A stretch of 64,000 bases of DNA from Epichloe hybrida (Eukaryota > Ascomycota > Sordariomycetes > Hypocreales > Clavicipitaceae). Positions 1-11,500 of the stretch are shown in pieces; the first letter of the stretch is position 1; every line of letters begins with the position of its first letter. Made by a program: the position numbers and the translations under genes. The stretch spans positions 3,410,001 through 3,474,000 of the forward strand of contig JAFEKR010000002.1 in the NCBI GenBank assembly GCA_019022495.1, given 5' to 3'. A model generated the notes under the pieces. The model did no database searches and was not told the DNA's origin. It was given only the letters and a program-made list of their open reading frames with translations.

Positions 1-1256
1 GCCACAGCAGGCGCATCATGTTCATTGCCTCGGGTAGATGCACTTTGCCCGCGGCGCTGGCGGGAACATCTCGGTATACCTGTGTTCTGGTTTTGCCAAC
101 ATCAAATGGTGTTGTCACCATGGACGCCAGGGTGCCAGACAAGGCGCCGGCAGTGAAGGAATCCACAAAAGTGTCCATGTGATTCTCCTGGCTCTGGGAT
201 CGCCTCGGGGCAGCACTCTGGAGAGCACCATGGCGGGCAGGGGATCGTCCTCGGTGCTCCTCGCGCGCATCGGTCAAGCCCGATCGTATTGTTTCGTACC
301 CCCACCAATACAGGCCGGAAAAGGGAACATCTCGCCACAGGGTCAGTGTGAGTCCTCGCCATAATGAAACGTAACCGTGTGTGGCAACCATTTCCCGGAC
401 ACCTTTAAACGTCTCCTTCAAGTGGTTGGTCGTGGATGCACCAGATGCTGCTTGCATCCGTGTTCGGAAAAGCTCGATTGGACCAACAGCGGTGGCTGCG
501 AGGATTCGAGCACTTGAGCCTGCAGCAAGCGGGGCGTTATCACTGGAGAATCGGCAGAATGGACTCATTGAATTGTATCGAAGCCAGTCGTATCCGGTAA
601 AGTAGATGATGTTTGCGGGTATCGTCATAAGCAAAGTAGGTAGCAGCCCTCTCCAAAGCGTCGTGAAGCCCTCGTTACGGGCAATCTTGCGCAAGCCATC
701 CAAAGTCGAGTTGTATGTCTTCTTTTGCACCTCGTGAACGGCGCAGTCCGCGGCGGCGGCGGCGGAGGAAGTAGTCTTGGGCGCAATGATTCCTTCGCCG
801 CGGGGAACAGCAATGCACAATTCCGTGGGGTTGCCTTGGAAAAAGACCTCTCGACAGCACGCGGTAACTCCGAGCTCGGCCGTCTGTGCTTTCGTAAGGC
901 TGTTGGTCCGCAACGCCAGCTTGGAAAAATCCATCGAGGAGGTCGGTGTAGTTTGTGACTGCAGACGGACTCGAACGACATCAAGAGGGGTGACTGAGTT
1001 GCGGGGCGTTAGCGCGCCTTGTATTCATTCATTGACGAGGACAACAGCGAGCATCGAGTAAGGCCTTACCAAGTAGCGACGTGAATAAGCTCCCAGACAT
1101 GGCCGAGATCATCTTCTGCGGTGCAGTGATATCCACCACAGGCGCATCATCGCCGCCACCTGCCGGACCCCAGCCTCGAGCCGACATGATAGCTTCCTCT
1201 GCTTCCAATAACCTGTCGTAGTTCTGGCCCCCGGATGTGAATGTGGTCGAGGTCAT
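1..1256 (-). CDS. MTM1: Mitochondrial carrier of the MTM1/SLC25A39-40 type, 3' end cut off by the window
   Basis: Two exons are seen, 1256..1070 and 993..1 (intron 1069..994, GTAAGG...CAG, phase 1), giving about 393 residues before the window ends. Three mitochondrial-carrier signatures are visible: TPLDVVRVRLQ in repeat 1, GPIELFRTRMQ in repeat 2 and TPFDVGKTRTQ in repeat 3. The segment LTLTLWRDVPFSGLYWWGYE is characteristic of the Mtm1/SLC25A39 subfamily, inner-membrane carriers linked to mitochondrial manganese/iron handling and glutathione import. The last helices of repeat 3 lie beyond position 1. The ATG at 1256 is chosen because residues before it (from 1460) are low-complexity Ser/Arg, although an extended N-terminus is possible. 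The gene diverges from the F-box gene at 1703. Subfamily assignment is confident; the transported substrate is from family knowledge only. Confidence 0.9.
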
Positions 1257-1702
1257 GGCTCGTGGGTAATGGTAATTCGCCTGGCGCGGTTCGGAGATGA
1301 TGGGGCGCTGTTGCAAAGGAGACGGCCTCAGCAAGACAGACGGACGGGCAGAGCCAGTTTCCTTGCAAGCAGCACGAGATGGCGATGCAATTTCGGAAGA
1401 AAAAGTCGATGTCGATGTCGGTGTCGAGGAGTTCCTGAGGGTGAAGGATCGGTCACCCACGGATTTAGAATTTTGGGGAATTTCGGGGATTCGCCTCCCG
1501 GAGGGACATTAAACTGGGTCCGTTTCATGCCGCCGGTTTTCGATGATGTCAATGAATGTTCAGCTTGATTGGTTGGCAGCAATATATTATGACTGCGACA
1601 TATTCTCTAATACGGATATTACGACGTCCATCTGCTCCTCCTCCCCGCGTCGGCCTCGCCGGACTTATTCCGCACAACTCACCCTCACGACCACCCCCCA
1701 TC
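1257..1702. promoter_or_regulatory. Divergent intergenic region between the carrier and F-box genes
   Basis: This 446-bp stretch separates two divergently transcribed genes and must hold both promoters. An inverted CCAAT box (ATTGG) is seen at 1568-1572, followed directly by a second TTGG, with an AT-rich stretch just after it. No coding exon is supported here. Confidence 0.5.
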
Positions 1703-3377
1703 ATGGCATCATCATCCCAAGGTCTGAACTCGGAGCTCGAGTCCTTCAGACAGCAATGGCTCTCCGAAGTACGAACCAAACGGAGCGAGCGACCCCGCCC
1801 ATCTTCCGCTGCCCACTCCCATTCCTCTCCCACGGCGCCCGTCTCGCCCAAGAGATCCAAAGCCCGGCCTCCTTCGCCCACCAAGACCAGAAAGGTTGCC
1901 TCGGCCGTCGACGAAGAGGATGGGAATGAGCATTCTCAACCGAGAGTGTTTGAGGGCAGCCCCGAGCCATCGGGGAACACGATTGATGGCTCGGTAGGGC
2001 CACCGCTCGGGAAGGAGCTGGTCTCGGCGCTGGATCACTACGAAGAGGCCATGGCCAAGGAGGCCGAGGGTAACATGGGGGATAGTCTGAAGCTGTACCG
2101 GCGGGCATACAGAGTATGTACTGCTGCCGCCATGACGTGATGATTGATTTGGTGAAGGGAAAAGGGGGGGGGGAACGCAGTAACTGACGAGTTTACACAC
2201 ATAGCTGGACAACCGCGTCGACCGCAGATACCGCGAGAAGCACTTCCCACAGGCTCACACGTCTCAACCTTCTCCCCTCCCTCAGTCTACAGCCCAAACC
2301 CAAACCCCAGATCCATCAGCGACGACATCACCCCGCCCGCCAGTCATCCTCCTCCCCATCGAACATCTCATAGCCAGCTTCTCCCGTCTTCGAATCGAGC
2401 CGGCGGCCCCCGAGGTCGAGGGCTCGCCCCCTGGCCCCTCCCCCATCTCTTCTCTCCCCCGCGAACTCCTCGTCCACATCATGCGCGACGTGGCTGTCCA
2501 CGACGTCGGTGACTTCGCCCGCCTGTCGCTCGTCTGCAAGGCCCTCGCGTACCTCGTTTCCACGGAGCAGCCCATATGGCGCGACGTCTCCCTCGGGACC
2601 AAGTTTGGTTTCACGGGCATGCACTACCACTGGCCGGACGCGGAGCCGCCCCAGGAAGGGCAACCACAAGATGGAACAACCCCGCTGGGGCTGGGCATGA
2701 CAGAGACGGAGCTCGCCGCGCGAAGAGTCAACGACAGCATCGTCGCTTCCAAGTCTCTGGTCCCGGCGCCGTACGCGTCGTGGAAACACATGTTTCGGTC
2801 GCGGCCGCGCATTCGCTTCAACGGCTGCTACATTAGCACCGTCAACTATGTTCGCATGGGTCAGGCATCGACCAGCCAGGCCACGTGGGGGGGCAGCCCC
2901 GTTCACATCGTCACATACTACCGTTATCTTCGATTCTTCCGGGACGGCAGTGCCATAAGCTTGCTGACTACCTCGGAGCCGAGCGCCGTTGTGCCCCATC
3001 TCACGCGCGACTTGCTTCATTTGCACCGGCACCGAGACAATACGCACGCGTACCTGCCTTCGGCTGTCATGCAGAAAGCGTACAAGGGTCGCTGGCGACT
3101 GTCTTCTTCGTGGGAGGAGGCGCAGTCTGGGCCCGACGAGGCCGGGCAGCCTCGTGAGGGAGACCTGGCTGTTGAGACGGAAACACATGACCCCAAGTAC
3201 ATGTTCAGAATGGACTTGTCGCTCCGAACGGCAGGAAAGGGATCCAAGAATAACAAGGTGGTGTGGCGAGGCCACTTCAGCTACAACAAGCTGACAGATG
3301 ACTGGGCAGAGTTTACGCTGAAGCATGACAAAGCCTTCTTCTTCAGTAGGGTCAAGAGCTACGGAATGGGTGAGTAG
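1703..3377 (+). CDS. HRT3: F-box protein of the HRT3/Pof7 (FBXO9-like) family
   Basis: Exons 1703..2113 and 2205..3377 (intron 2114..2204, GTATGT...TAG, phase 0) encode 527 residues. Residues about 105-140 resemble a TPR unit (LVSALDHYEEAMAKEAEGN, then LKLYRRAYRLD across the junction), and residues about 220-265 form an F-box beginning LPRELLVHIMRDV, followed by the HRT3/Pof7-type tail with MHYHW. This order, TPR-like then F-box then a C-terminal beta-rich domain, is that of substrate adaptors of SCF ubiquitin ligases (Skp1-Cul1 complexes). The N-terminal 90 residues are Ser/Pro-rich and likely disordered. The ATG at 1703 is the first that gives this N-terminus; an in-frame ATG at 1556 lies in AT-rich leader. 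Substrates cannot be inferred. Confidence 0.85.
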
Positions 3378-4006
3378 AGTAGTTGGTCGTCACGTAGGGG
3401 AGGAGATAGATGCACTACTGCAGATCAACCTTGGACACGTGTGAGGAGGCGTGTTCAAAAGGGTGGTGGCACACCAGAGTACAATTAAAGAAATTTCTAA
3501 TTAGGTCGTGGTGGATGATGAAATGCCTTCTGTATGGAAAGTAACACACCGTGACTACTACAGTCAGCCAAGCCCCAATCTTTCTCACCCGCTGTAAATG
3601 AATGGCCGTAGGCATAGGCTAGTTCCAGCTCCAAGTTCAAGTCTCGAGTCAGGTCATTTGAAATATCATTCTTATTCAGGTCCTTAAAATACCGTGCTCC
3701 ATTGGACATTGCTGGCTCACCGCGACCACTATATACCCTGTCATGCCGCCATGTTCAACAGACTGTAAGAACCCTTTATGCCTCGTTCGGTATCGTGTTC
3801 ATGACAAATGTTGCAAAACTTGCATCGTAAATCTGGCGTCAAGTGAGAAAATTTTGCTGGGGTATCTGAATAATTGTGTTGGGAGTTGTAGTTGTCGGAT
3901 TTTCTCAACGTCGGTGCCGAGATGGTGGTGGTAGGTGCTCGTGCCTCCAAAACGGAGTAAAGTAAAGCTGCTTTAGATGAGACATGGCAATAAAGTCGAC
4001 TTCAAT
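3378..4006. other. Convergent intergenic region, 3' ends of two genes
   Basis: Both flanking genes end here, so this should hold two terminators/3' UTRs. The only notable element is one copy of the recurrent motif ACGGAGTA at 3952-3959. No coding exon is supported. Confidence 0.4.
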
Positions 4007-6250
4007 TCATCTGATTCTTCGCCCATCAAGAAACTTCGGGCTGTTTGAGTTATAATAGCGATCTTGATGTTGCATTGCCTTTCGAGCTTCAAATGCAGCT
4101 TTTTCGTCTTCGTCCATGGTGAACGCCTTCTTGAACCACCCAAAGGCACTCTTCTTCTTCTTGAGAGTTCCTGCCGTCGTTCGACTTGCCGATACCCTGG
4201 TTCGAGCGTCGTCGTCATACACGGCATTGGTGACATTGCTGAGGGTACTCATTTCCCCTAGGGCAGAAGGCTGGTTTGGCAGGTGCACAGGAGAGGACAT
4301 GCGGCCACCAACGGCTGTATGCGGGCGTTGTTGCAATGGCGAGTGAGGCGAAGCACGCACAGGACGATAGTATTGTTGGTGATCTGAATGGGGCGAATGT
4401 GTGATTTGGGGACGTCTCGGAGGGGACATGCTGTACTCCGAGTCGAATTGGGATACGGCAAGATGTGTGATCGAGTCCGCATCAGACCCGTATGCCGAAT
4501 CAAAGGGGTTCGACTGGGCTGTCCGCGGTGTCGCAGAATTGGGTGACGCAGCGCGAAGGGTAGCCTCTGCAACAGAACGTGGAGGGATTTTGATAGCCTC
4601 GGGAGGACTGGTCTTCTGTGATACGCGAGTGAGGATGGAGGCTCGTCTCTGATGCAATCCGTGACCATTCATATCAAGAGGGTTCTTTTGTGTTGCAGTG
4701 GATGCGGAAGCTCGAGTATCCGGTGAAGCAGTTTTTGGTCTCACGATGGGCGTTCCAGATTCCAATGGCTGTGGAGTGTACGTGCGAGGCTGAAGCAGAA
4801 ACAGAGATTCCTCGCCAGCTGGAGCATTGTCCTTTTTTGGCTCGTTGTTGGACTCGTGCGTTGACTGGGAAGCTGTTTTGTTGTGGGATTGGGTACCACC
4901 AGCCTTTGGAAACCTATTGGCATTATCTTGGGCCGGTCGCAAACTTGAGCGTGCAGGAGGGAGCAGCGGAAGGCCACCAGGAAGAGGAAAGTCCTCTTCT
5001 AGATTGATGTCTGGAATACTTGTGCTTCCAACAGTAGAAGCTCCAATACTTGCTTGTGGGACATGTGACGGTCGACGAGTCGACTGTCGCGATGATGCGC
5101 CTGACTTGGTCGACCCATGAGCCAATCCACTTGATCCTTGGGATTTCACTGATGGGACCGAGTAGGGTGGAATACTGGCCTGTTGCGCGCTATTAGCCTT
5201 CTGGACAGGACGCTCTCGAAATGCCCATCTACCCAGGCACGTCGTCAGAAGTCACATGAATGCACTCACCCATGTTCTGCGACTGACTTCGCCAGCTTTC
5301 TTCTCCATCTCCCCGATGATGGTCGAAAGTCTCATGATAACATTGCTCGCCGCCTGAACCCGATCGCTTATGTCGTCGAATGCAGTTAACCAGCCTTCCG
5401 TGTTCCCTTTCATCGCGTCGAATATGTCAGCCACATCGGGGCGGTCCCTCCTCCAAGAAGCATTCTCCTCCTCCTTCAGCCAACTAGTGAAGGCGGCGGC
5501 AGAGGTCATTCCTGCTTCAATATCTCCGTCCCATTGTTTCAGCGCAGTGTTGGTTCTGGAAAGTACATGGTCGATTTTCTCGTTTCCTTCGATAATTTCA
5601 AGACGAAACTTCCTATCCTCCAGCAAGTGTTCGAAAACCTGCACGTTGGCCAGTGGAAGTTTCAAATGCTCTATGCGTCCGTTCAAGTCGTCCGTCGCTT
5701 GTTGTAGATCCTCTAGCGCGACCTCGAGGAATTCGTCCACCTCGTCAATGTGGCCCTGAAGAATACCAACGACTTGAGCATTGCTGTTAGCCATGCCGTG
5801 CAGTAACAGGTACACTCCAAACGAGATCTGGGCTATCAGCTTGAGCAACTCATGCTGCTTCTGTCCCGGCCGATAGCGCCATTTTGCATCGAATGGGTCT
5901 TCATCGCGATTCTGCGCAAGTAGAGCTTCTCGACGACCTCGGGCATCCAAGTCTCGCAACTTTGGTTTATCCCCTGGTGAGCCATTTGTTGCTTCGTCTA
6001 AAGATTCCGAGAAAGCGTCCTGGAGAGACGTTATCGGGTGTATAGGAACGTTCTGCGCTGGCGGCGGAAAAGGGGACGTCGGTATGTCTGCTTCTTTGGG
6101 CTGTTCTGGCTCGTGAGTTTCGGATCGATCATCGTGCTCAACGGCCGGGGGACCGACATTATCTATGCTGCCGACTGAAAGAGGTGCAAAGAGTGAGAGA
6201 CGCAATCCGCCCCCTCCAAAATTGAGTGGCGGTAGTTGTGTCGAGGTCAT
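4007..6250 (-). CDS. Fungal coiled-coil protein of unknown function, basic C-terminus
   Basis: Two exons, 6250..5270 and 5200..4007 (intron 5269..5201, GTGAGT...CAG, phase 0), encode 724 residues. I do not recognise a named family. Residues about 1-110 are acidic and Pro-rich. Residues about 115-330 are helical and probably coiled-coil, starting at WRYRPGQKQHELLKLIAQIS and carrying several Trp/Leu-rich heptad-like stretches. The exon 2 part is a long Ser/Pro-rich disordered region. The end is a compact basic patch (KKKKSAFGWFKKAF) followed by DEDEKAAFEARK, which looks like a conserved short functional element such as a membrane- or partner-binding helix. That reading is inference. No membrane segment or signal peptide is seen. 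The gene is convergent with the F-box gene. Confidence 0.8.
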
Positions 6251-7040
6251 CGCAATGCAATATGGCGTAGTCCGTCACAACTCGACAACTTTGCGTGAAA
6301 AGCACTCGCACAGCTCTTGGGAACGGCGACTATGAGAGTCTCCTTCGGGCCGTTCGCGTCCGAAGGAGTCAAATCTCTTACACAGTTGGGCAAGCTTGGG
6401 GTTCAGGTAGTGGCGGCCGACTTCAAAGAAGATGCGAGGTCAAACGCCACTCCATCAAGACCCGCGTTTGCTATTTCTGGAGGTTGAGGTTGACAGGATT
6501 CTCTCTCTCGTGGCAGAGAAATACGCAGCTAGGAAAATGACTGGCGAAGCCCGAGCTGCGCGTGTTGGTTTGGCCAGGTGGCCGTTTCGACGATGTCTGA
6601 AGACGTATCTTGAGGCTGACGCGTTGGGTCAGAGCAGCGATAGGATAGTGACGGATGGTACGGAGCACGCGGAGCTCATAAATGTCCACTCGCAGCAGCA
6701 CGGAAGCCACGGGAGATGGATAGTAATAGTATCAGACAGTATGAGCAAGGTGAGGAGTTGGCCTCAGCAGATGATACGGACAGGCCAGGACGGACATTGG
6801 CAAAGCAAGCGATAAGCAGCCCAGCGTCCGTCCGATGGAGTCCGATGGCGTCCGATGGGCTTGTTGGCCTGTGCGACAAGGCCCGTCCATATTCCAAGGA
6901 CCAGCTGACTTTTTTTTGCCTCGCAGGCACGCTGAAGCTAAGCCGGGCACTTGGCATGCTCGGCCAGTTAGCTTCGATCAGACCAGCCGCATTCATCCTA
7001 AATTGAGACCCTCCAGTGGACTGATGCCGGACCTGGCACA

Positions 7041-7080
7041 GCACAGGGAGGAGGAGCACAGGGAGGAGGAGCACAGGGAG
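7041..7080. repeat. 15-bp tandem repeat, about 2.7 copies
   Basis: The unit GCACAGGGAGGAGGA occurs at 7041-7055 and 7056-7070, with a partial third copy at 7071-7080. It lies in non-coding DNA. Confidence 0.9.
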
Positions 7081-7171
7081 AGGGGAGGGCCGGGCAACCC
7101 GATCCAGCCAGCCAGCCATCGCTCCGAGAAACTGCAACCGGGCGGGCCGCCTGGGAGAGTTGGGAGGAAAG

Positions 7172-7187
7172 TAATCCGTACGGATTA
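7172..7187. repeat. Perfect 16-bp palindrome
   Basis: TAATCCGTACGGATTA is its own reverse complement. Its core is related to the TACGGAGTA motif that recurs in the intergenic regions of this window. Function is unknown; it could be a dimeric factor site. Confidence 0.7.
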
Positions 7188-7990
7188 ATACATACATAAT
7201 GGCTGGCGGCTGGCGGCTGGCAGCTGGCAGCCGGCACCTGGGTCAACTCAAAGTTGGGAAGGCACATGTCAGGCTGAAACGCAAGTACTTGCCTGCTGCC
7301 CACATGGCCACATGCTGCTGATAATGGTTTGCATCATTTCCTTTTGCAGCAGTACTCCGTATGATCAGTATGAGTCCTGGGAGTTGCAGTAAAACCTTGT
7401 CCTCTCCCTTTGGGGCCCTTCGGGGCCCTTTGAGGCATCGAAAGCCGGATGGTCGAGCATTCTGGACAATATCGGCGATTAACGGAGAGGTATCCAATAT
7501 TCAATATTTCATCATGGCGGATGACAATCTTGATCGGAGTCCGAACATGATGGCGTGCATGCAGGAGGATTGCAGAGGGATTCTCCCGCAATATTCCTTC
7601 CGGTACGGATCCGTACTCCGTACTACGAGTAGCCCACATAATAGCTTCGTGCTGGGGCATTTCTGACCATGTAAACTGCCGGCCGGCCGAGCCGTACATA
7701 TTTTTACCCCGGTGGAAACCGGTGGTTTCGCGCGCTCCAAAGACAGGGATTGAGCGGCAGTCAAAGCAGCCAAATGTTTAGTCAAGGAAACATGTTTTCA
7801 AAACGCTCTGCATCGTGCACGGGTCCGTAACTGGACAAGACACAGGACTTGGGGCTTTGAAGGGTTTGTGTGTGTACTGGTAACCTTGTACAACAAAGAG
7901 AAGATTATTTCATCCATGTTTTATAAATGTTTTAATCCGTACACGGAGGGGATTTATTCGTGGCCCCGTCCTACCCTGCCATGGATGGCA

Positions 7991-8014
7991 TCATGGATGG
8001 GTTCATGGATGGGT
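7991..8014. repeat. 12-bp tandem repeat, two full copies
   Basis: The unit TCATGGATGGGT is repeated twice exactly and followed by a degenerate third copy. A 164-aa open frame runs through it (from 7960) but shows no other support as a gene. Confidence 0.85.
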
Positions 8015-8535
8015 TCATGGTCCATGGGTGGGTGCCCACTGCCTGGCCAGATGAAGCTGGTCGTGTGTGTCTGCTCGGGTCCCTGCCGCGCGCAGTTCGG
8101 CCTCGAGGGCCAAGAAGAAGAAGGCCAAGAAAAACGCAGATGAGTAGGCTTTTCTTTCGGTGCCGACGACACATTACCTCCAAGCTTCAAAGTGCAATAG
8201 AAACCACAAAGCCACAAAGCACACAATGGTGCTTCTTTTGCATTCATAATTCATACCGCTTTGCTCCAATATGCCTATACAACAAATGGAAGAATGTCCT
8301 ATGCTTTGGCTGGCCGAAGGTATTCCAAACGAGAATCAAATCCAAGCACTACAGCAAAAAAATAGAATATGTACGCTCCCAACACACGTCCAACCAGAAG
8401 AAAGAACAGCGCATCAACGGGCGTATGTGCCGCTGCGGGAGCGGGATGTGTTGATAGAACGCGTCCGCCCATCAGCGCGCCCCCATCAATATAAAATCGC
8501 CCCCTACGTGCACTTCCTCTCCAGCGGAGATACCT

Positions 8536-11500
8536 TCATGACTGTCTGGGCTGCGTATCCCCAGCGAGGTTCATGTGCATAATCGCGTCTGCTGTCCAGT
8601 CCGCCTCATCATCCTCCGCCTGCAAGTTGTCCCAAAAGTTGAATCCTTCTCTTCCGTCAACACCAGGAAGGCTCGTTCTTGTCGTCATGGTGCTTTGGCT
8701 CTCGCCTCCTGATGTGCCGGGCTTGGGTCCCACCGCTGGGGGAGGCTGGTTGCTCTCGTGTATCCCGTCGTGCTGCTGCTGCTGCTGCTGCTGCTGCTGG
8801 GCATTTTCAAAGTAGTCGTGGGATTCCACCGGCTTACGGTGTACATGACTCCCCGACGACGTGCCCGGAACACATGGAGTCGGTGTTGCTTGATCGTCCA
8901 CTGTCGCCATGGACGATGACCGAGGAGCAGGGACCGGTGGTGGGAGCATGTGGGACATGCGGTTCATTTGAACATCAAACTCCTCCTGTTCCAAAATCTT
9001 TGGTGCATGCTCAACGTTTCTCAAGCTTGAGGCCCCGGCGAGGTTTCCAGAGCTGCGTAGGCTTCCGGTCGATATCCTATTGGCATCCATCACGCTCCCG
9101 GACTCACCCATCGCTGCAGCATCCAGGTCACGAATGGCAAACTGCGCCAGTGTGCGCAGCTTCCGAGTGACCCAACCAGCAAGGATTTTCCCACGCTGCT
9201 TTTCGCCGAGACGGGAGCGAGGGAAATCCCCCTTACTGACGAATGCTACAATATCGACAATGATTTGATGCTCGTTAAGAATGGCATTGACGATGACGGG
9301 CACGATAGAGGCGAGATACGGCTTTCGGCTTACTTCGATAAGTACTACGACGAGCCCACCCGCCTGGAAAACGGCGCTGTGCATCATTGTTAGCAAAAAA
9401 GAAGAAGAAAAGAAGAAGAAGAAGAAGAAGAAAGAAAGAAAGAAAGACGTCGAACGGGTGACGGTGGGATGGTATTTTCACTCACCAACCACCAGGCACG
9501 ATATTGCGATGCGACCGCTCTACCGAGGACTCAATGTCCATGGGGAAATGGCTCAGGCCGTTGATCTCGAAAGTCTCGCCAATACTTCCGAGCACGAAGA
9601 GGACTTGCATGTCAACCAGTGCACCCCCAGGTCCTATAGGGCGACTAACGTTGTGCAGGAAGCCCAGGTCGCCGGTTCTGACGTAGGGCAGGTTTGGATC
9701 GCCGTCAACGGTTCGTCCGTCAAATCTTTCGGCATCAAAAGCATCCTTTGAACCATAAAATGACTTGACGCAAGCCTCCGAGTCAACCCAAATCTCTCCG
9801 TACTCGCCGTCGAAGCAGTGCGTGCGGTTCTCGGGGTTCACGATGGCAATCTGTGTTGAAACCGGTACCATTCCAGAATCTTGAACAAGCAAAGCTCTGG
9901 GATCAGATTCTGGATCAGTGGGTACGATGAGACCCCTTCGCAAAGCCTTCGTGTCGAGCCACAGCTCTATGGGCTCTATACACATGTATGATCTCGACGC
10001 GACCATGGGGTTCAAGACGTGAGAGTACACGGTGTTGATTGCTGTTCGGTCGAGACCCGCGCTGGCAAAATGCAACCGCACCTTTTGGAAAACATCTACC
10101 CGTGGGCGACTCTCAGCCGTAATCATCATGTTCTTCAGCTCATGCAGAGTGAAGCCCTTGGCTGGCATGACAGCCATGGCGTGGTCCAGCATCTGAGGCG
10201 TCGCATACGTATCCTTAATCTTGTATCTTGAAAGTGCAATAAACAGCGACATTGGATTCTGTGCGAACTCGACGGGCGAAAGCAGGTACGTAGGGGAGCC
10301 AGTGTAAATGCCCATGAGGCACGTGTGAATGAATCCAAGGCCCGTTGTGCTTCGCACACACCCCAGCACTGGACGTGAGCTGGTCATCTGACACGTTTCC
10401 TTTTGTACCTTGCACATGCCCATAATGGTATCGTGGCCCAGCTGAACTGCTATTCTCCGCTGGTCCGGGGTCCAGTATGTCCACACAAGGACAGGATACC
10501 CCGGGCGAATCCACGCGGGGTCAATGGTCAACCCAAGATCTCGGAGGCCGCTGTTCTGCTTAGGAGGCTTCGTCGTGTTGAATACACTCGGAATGGCAAT
10601 CTTCAAGATCTGGGCTGACTGCTTGATGTGGCTCGCGACCGGTTTGAGTTTGATCAGATGGTCTACTTCCTGGTTGACCAGCACGGCTTTGACGTTGTAG
10701 TCGGCGACTATGTGGAGGAATGCTGGAACATCCTCATTCAGTCGGTTCTGATCGAGCGGCGCCATTGGTATGACGACAGCGCCGAGGTTGATGCACGCGT
10801 GAATGGCAAAAACAAACTCCTCAGAGTGCGTGTACATAAGCACGGCGTGGTCCCCGGGTCGTATCTTGACCTTATTCTTCAGATACATGGCCACAGCGGC
10901 GACCTTTTGGTCGAACTTGCGCCAGGGAATGCCCTTGCCCTCCCTGCCACGCCCGTCAATTGTGCAGTAGGCAAGGTCGTCTGGTTGTCGAGCCACGCGC
11001 CACTGTACAAGATCTGTGATGCAAGCAAAATTGTTGAGAGGAGTCGAAGTACGATCGTCAATAACAACTTCCCTCCGATCGATACCCGAATACTGCTTTT
11101 CAGCGGGCGCCAGAATGTCAGATCGTGACTCGGAGGAGATTGGGGACCAGATGCCCCCGATCGGATCAACACCGATGGGGAGGTTGAGGACGGCATGCTC
11201 TACTCCAAACTTGACGTGAACGCAAGGCAGATTGCCCAGGTCGAATTCTCGGCGGCAAAGCATGTTCCCGATTTCTCGCCTGCCGTTCTTGATGACTCTT
11301 GGCAAGGAGTTGGGTGGAGTTATCATGACGCAGTACAGCCTGAGGTGATGTTCCTCCATGAGCACCTCCATGACCCTCTCGGCCAGCGAGTCGAGCAGAG
11401 CCGTGTCTGGTTGTCGAGGGGGTCCTCCCGAGGCGAGAGGTGCGGTAGACGCGGAGGCGGTCTCGACAACAACAACGGGAAGGTGCTCGTCATTTACGAA

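Larger units (their letters stand above)
6251..8535. other. Gene-poor intergenic region with small repeats
   Basis: About 2.3 kb lies between the start of the coiled-coil gene and the stop of CPS1, so it holds one promoter and one 3' end. No ORF here has splice signals and composition that convince me. It contains two short tandem repeats (7041-7080, 7991-8014), GGCTGGC-type iterations near 7200-7235, a 16-bp palindrome at 7172-7187, the palindrome TACGGATCCGTA at 7603-7614, and two TACTCCGTA motifs at 7353-7361 and 7614-7622. Confidence 0.5.

Noticed and set aside
2328..3326. 332-aa minus-strand open frame over the F-box gene
   Set aside because: It is the antisense of exon 2 of the F-box gene, whose domain content is clear; it has no recognisable features of its own.
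7041..8014. Short tandem repeats as a CRISPR-like or telomere-like array
   Set aside because: Only two or three direct copies of 12-15 bp without unique spacers, in a eukaryotic intergenic region.
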